Below are positions 61,841-64,000 of a stretch of DNA of 64,000 nt, piece by piece (the first letter of the stretch is position 1; each line of letters begins with the position of its first letter). Position numbers and translations under genes: made by a program. The stretch is from Lachnospiraceae bacterium (lineage in GTDB: Bacteria > Bacillota_A > Clostridia > Lachnospirales > Lachnospiraceae), in NCBI GenBank assembly GCA_016287765.1, contig JAEEWS010000012.1, forward strand, positions 6,372-70,371, given 5' to 3'. Below the pieces are notes generated by a model. The model made no database searches. It was not told the DNA's origin and saw only the letters and a program-made list of their open reading frames with translations.

Positions 61841-63879
61841 TGAAAACCTTATTTTATCCAAGGCTGGCCTGGGACGGTATAAGGAAGAATAAGAGGATGG
61901 TATTTCCCTATATCCTGACCTGTATATGCATGATATGCATGTTTTACATCCTTGCTTTTCTGGCTTCTCCCACGGTTATCGATCTTTTGCCCAAGGGACG
62001 GGACACCGCAGGTATGGTAATGACTCTCGGATATATTGTGATCGCCATTTTTTCCACGATCTTTCTGTACTACACCAATTCATTCCTTATCAGAAGAAGA
62101 ACGAGTGAATTCGGTCTGTACAATGTGCTCGGTATGAACAAATGGAACCTTATCAGGATCATTACCCTGGAAAGTCTCATTACGGCTGCAATCTCCATTG
62201 TTGTGGGACTGTTTTTCGGCATCGCACTTTCGAAGCTGGCGGAACTTGGCTTTGTGAAGGTGATCGGAGGAACGGTAACCTTTGATCTGCATGTAAATGG
62301 CATATGTGTGCGGAATACCGTGGTCTGCTATCTTGTTATATTTGCGATCATATGGCTTTCTTCCGTTATCAGGATCCGAAAGAGCAGTGCGGTTTCGCTC
62401 TTAAAGAGTGAAAATACGGGAGAGAAGGCGCCAAAAGCAAACTGGCTCCTGGGTGTTCTCGGAGTAGTGATCCTGGCTGCGGCCTATTATATTGCGGTAA
62501 GCATCGAAAACCCCATTATGGCCATATTATGGTTCTTCGTAGCGGTAGTCATGGTAATCATTGCCACTTATCTGTTAATGATCTCGGGAAGCGTACTCTT
62601 TTGCCGTTTATTGCAGAAAAACAAAAAGTATTATTATGCTCCAAAGCACTTTGTGTCTGTTTCCTCCATGGTATACAGGATGAAGAGAAACGGTGCGGGA
62701 CTTGCTTCCATTGCGATCATCGCAACCATGGTCCTGGTAATGACATCTGCCGCTTCCTGCCTGTGGTTTGGTACTCAGGATATTCTGAACAAAAGATATC
62801 CCGCAGAGATCAATTTATCCATAAGGTTCTATAAGGATGGATATCTTGAAACGGAAAAGCTGGAAAAAGTGAGAAGCATCATAGAAAGCTTCAGGGAAAA
62901 AACGGGGTCTGAAACGAAGTTGATCATAGATATGCCTTGTATTCAGACATATGCCTTGGAGGCGGAAAATGGTTTGCTTATCACGCCTTATGACGATTCA
63001 GATTTCTTTAATCGTGGAAGATCCATAAGTTTTATATCCATAGATGACTATAACAGGGAGACGGGACAGGATGCAGTTCTGAATGATGGTGAAGCGCTTG
63101 TCTTTTCAAAGGGATTCAGCCTTAAGAGTGATGACGTGGTGCTGAATACGGAAACCCGTTCGCTTAAGCTCAAGGCGACAAATCACGGGGAAAAGAAATA
63201 TTTCACCTTTAACGGCGCGGAAGACCTGTTTCCTCAGATGACTCTAGTTGTGTCGGATCTGAGCGTTGTTGAGAAATTACTGGAAAAAAGGGAGAAGGAT
63301 TATAGTCTCTCAAGAATATGGGCATACAGCTTCGATTTAGCGCAATCTCCTTTAAGTGAGGAAGAATATGCCAAAAGCTTAAGAAAGAGCATCGAGGAGG
63401 CAGTTCCTGATTCTTTCGACGACGGTACGGATTATTTGATAATCTGGGAGATAAGAGAGAATGAAGCGTCGGAGCATTTAGCGCTTAACGGAAGCCTGTT
63501 CTTTATCGGATGCGTGCTCAGCGTGGTATTTATCTTTGCCGCGGTCCTCATCATCTACTACAAGCAGATCTCCGAAGGCTACGAAGACTGCAAGCGCTTC
63601 GAAGTGATGCGTAAAGTGGGCATGACCAAAAAAGACATAAAGAGCAGCATAAACTCGCAGCTTCTGGCAGTGTTCTTCATCCCTTTGATCTTTGCGGGAC
63701 TTCACCTTTGCTTTGCCTTCCCCATGATCGATAAAGTGCTGATGCTCTTTGGGCTGCTGAACAAAGGCCTTTTCCTCCTCACAACATCCATAACCTTCGC
63801 CATGTTTGCAGTGTTCTACACAATAGTTTATAAAGCGACATCAAACGCGTACTATAACATCGTTACTGCCGCAAAATGA
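61840..63879 (+). CDS. FtsX-like ABC permease (BceB-like)
   Basis: A 679-residue permease with ten predicted membrane helices. FtsX-like helix groups occupy about 15-290 and the last 150 residues. A large external domain (about 310-535) sits between helices 7 and 8, the feature that recognises peptide antibiotics in BceB proteins. Motifs such as RRTSEFGLYNVLGMNKW and KRFEVMRKVGMTKKDI mark the two coupling helices. The stop codon (TGA, 63877-63879) is the first triplet of the right-hand repeat array. Confidence 0.93.
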   Translation: MKTLFYPRLAWDGIRKNKRMVFPYILTCICMICMFYILAFLASPTVIDLLPKGRDTAGMVMTLGYIVIAIFSTIFLYYTNSFLIRRRTSEFGLYNVLGMNKWNLIRIITLESLITAAISIVVGLFFGIALSKLAELGFVKVIGGTVTFDLHVNGICVRNTVVCYLVIFAIIWLSSVIRIRKSSAVSLLKSENTGEKAPKANWLLGVLGVVILAAAYYIAVSIENPIMAILWFFVAVVMVIIATYLLMISGSVLFCRLLQKNKKYYYAPKHFVSVSSMVYRMKRNGAGLASIAIIATMVLVMTSAASCLWFGTQDILNKRYPAEINLSIRFYKDGYLETEKLEKVRSIIESFREKTGSETKLIIDMPCIQTYALEAENGLLITPYDDSDFFNRGRSISFISIDDYNRETGQDAVLNDGEALVFSKGFSLKSDDVVLNTETRSLKLKATNHGEKKYFTFNGAEDLFPQMTLVVSDLSVVEKLLEKREKDYSLSRIWAYSFDLAQSPLSEEEYAKSLRKSIEEAVPDSFDDGTDYLIIWEIRENEASEHLALNGSLFFIGCVLSVVFIFAAVLIIYYKQISEGYEDCKRFEVMRKVGMTKKDIKSSINSQLLAVFFIPLIFAGLHLCFAFPMIDKVLMLFGLLNKGLFLLTTSITFAMFAVFYTIVYKATSNAYYNIVTAAK

Positions 63880-64000
63880 CACCCGGGGACGGGGTTAGAG
63901 GTTCACTTTTTGAGCCTTTGGGGACGGGGTTAGAGGTTCACTTTTTGACACCCGGGGACGGGGTTAGGGGCTCACTTTTTGACCCTTTGGGGACGGGGTT
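63877..64000 (+). repeat. right array of GGGGACGGGGTTA repeats (runs off the window)
   Basis: Four direct units of about 34 bp: TGACACCCGGGGACGGGG, then TGAGCCTTTGGGGACGGGG, TGACACCCGGGGACGGGG and TGACCCTTTGGGGACGGGG, each followed by a TTA(G)-(A/G)GG(T/C)TCACTTTT tail. The last is cut by the window end. The unit types are those of the left array. The array starts inside the permease stop codon. Confidence 0.9.

Noticed and set aside
63877..64000. Rho-independent terminator of the permease gene
   Set aside because: The units visible here are all in one orientation, so no hairpin with U-tract can be drawn inside the window. An inverted half may lie beyond the edge.

Overview
The window looks like chromosomal DNA from a flagellated, anaerobic Gram-positive Clostridium-class bacterium, most likely a Lachnospiraceae species. 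The evidence is the moderately AT-rich composition, the late flagellar cluster ending in flgL-fliW, and the Clostridia-type rho/rpmE/DUF1385/prmC/prfA neighbourhood. Further support comes from many lipoproteins with Pro-Thr linkers, a long EpsC-type serine acetyltransferase, and desulfoferrodoxin and flavodiiron oxygen defence. No tRNA, rRNA, CRISPR array, prophage or intact insertion sequence was recognised. Almost everything from 1 to 52.6 kb is on the minus strand. The feo/desulfoferrodoxin block (52.8-56.4 kb) and the final two-component/ABC module (59.3-63.9 kb) are on the plus strand.

Region by region (minus-strand genes read right to left). 0-6.7 kb: late flagellar operon flgM-flgN-flgK-flgK-flgL-fliW, driven by a sigma-28 promoter and interrupted by two terminator-like hairpins. 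6.7-13 kb: parE-parC (topoisomerase IV), a soluble hybrid histidine kinase and a TagD-like cytidylyltransferase. 13-18.8 kb: envelope genes, including an MFS transporter fused to a D-Ala-D-Ala carboxypeptidase, an amidase, a membrane-anchored glycerophosphodiesterase and a zinc-ribbon/TPR membrane protein. 18.8-28.5 kb: valS downstream of four uncharacterised genes: a ~1,195-residue protein, a degenerate Hsp70/actin-fold ATPase-like protein, a helical-repeat protein and a two-TM coiled-coil protein. 28.5-37.3 kb: two membrane-anchored unknowns, glmS, a PglF/CapD-type nucleotide-sugar dehydratase, and an HD hydrolase/sirtuin/transglutaminase lipoprotein operon. 37.6-43.3 kb: an autoregulated LacI regulator, an rRNA methyltransferase, prfA, prmC, DUF1385 and rpmE. 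43.4-52.6 kb: arabinanase lipoprotein, rho with an internal 12-residue repeat, a trigger-factor-like lipoprotein, a CapA phosphatase, a ZIP transporter, a 34-residue membrane microprotein, mnmA and epsC.

52.7-58.9 kb: desulfoferrodoxin and a feoA-feoA-feoB-Cys-rich operon whose promoter is overlapped and followed by two GTTAG-N6-CTAAC operators, then an Lgt-like protein with an altered signature, a small membrane protein and a flavodiiron protein. 59-64 kb: a Bce-type sensor/transporter module (response regulator, short-input kinase, ABC ATPase, FtsX-like permease). It is bracketed by arrays of a ~34-bp GGGGACGGGGTTA repeat, and it carries a BceR-type operator. The permease stop codon lies in the first unit of the right-hand array.

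The most interesting candidates are the DUF5716/DUF5717-like cluster (21.5-28.5 kb), the MFS-carboxypeptidase fusion, and the repeat-bracketed Bce-like module.
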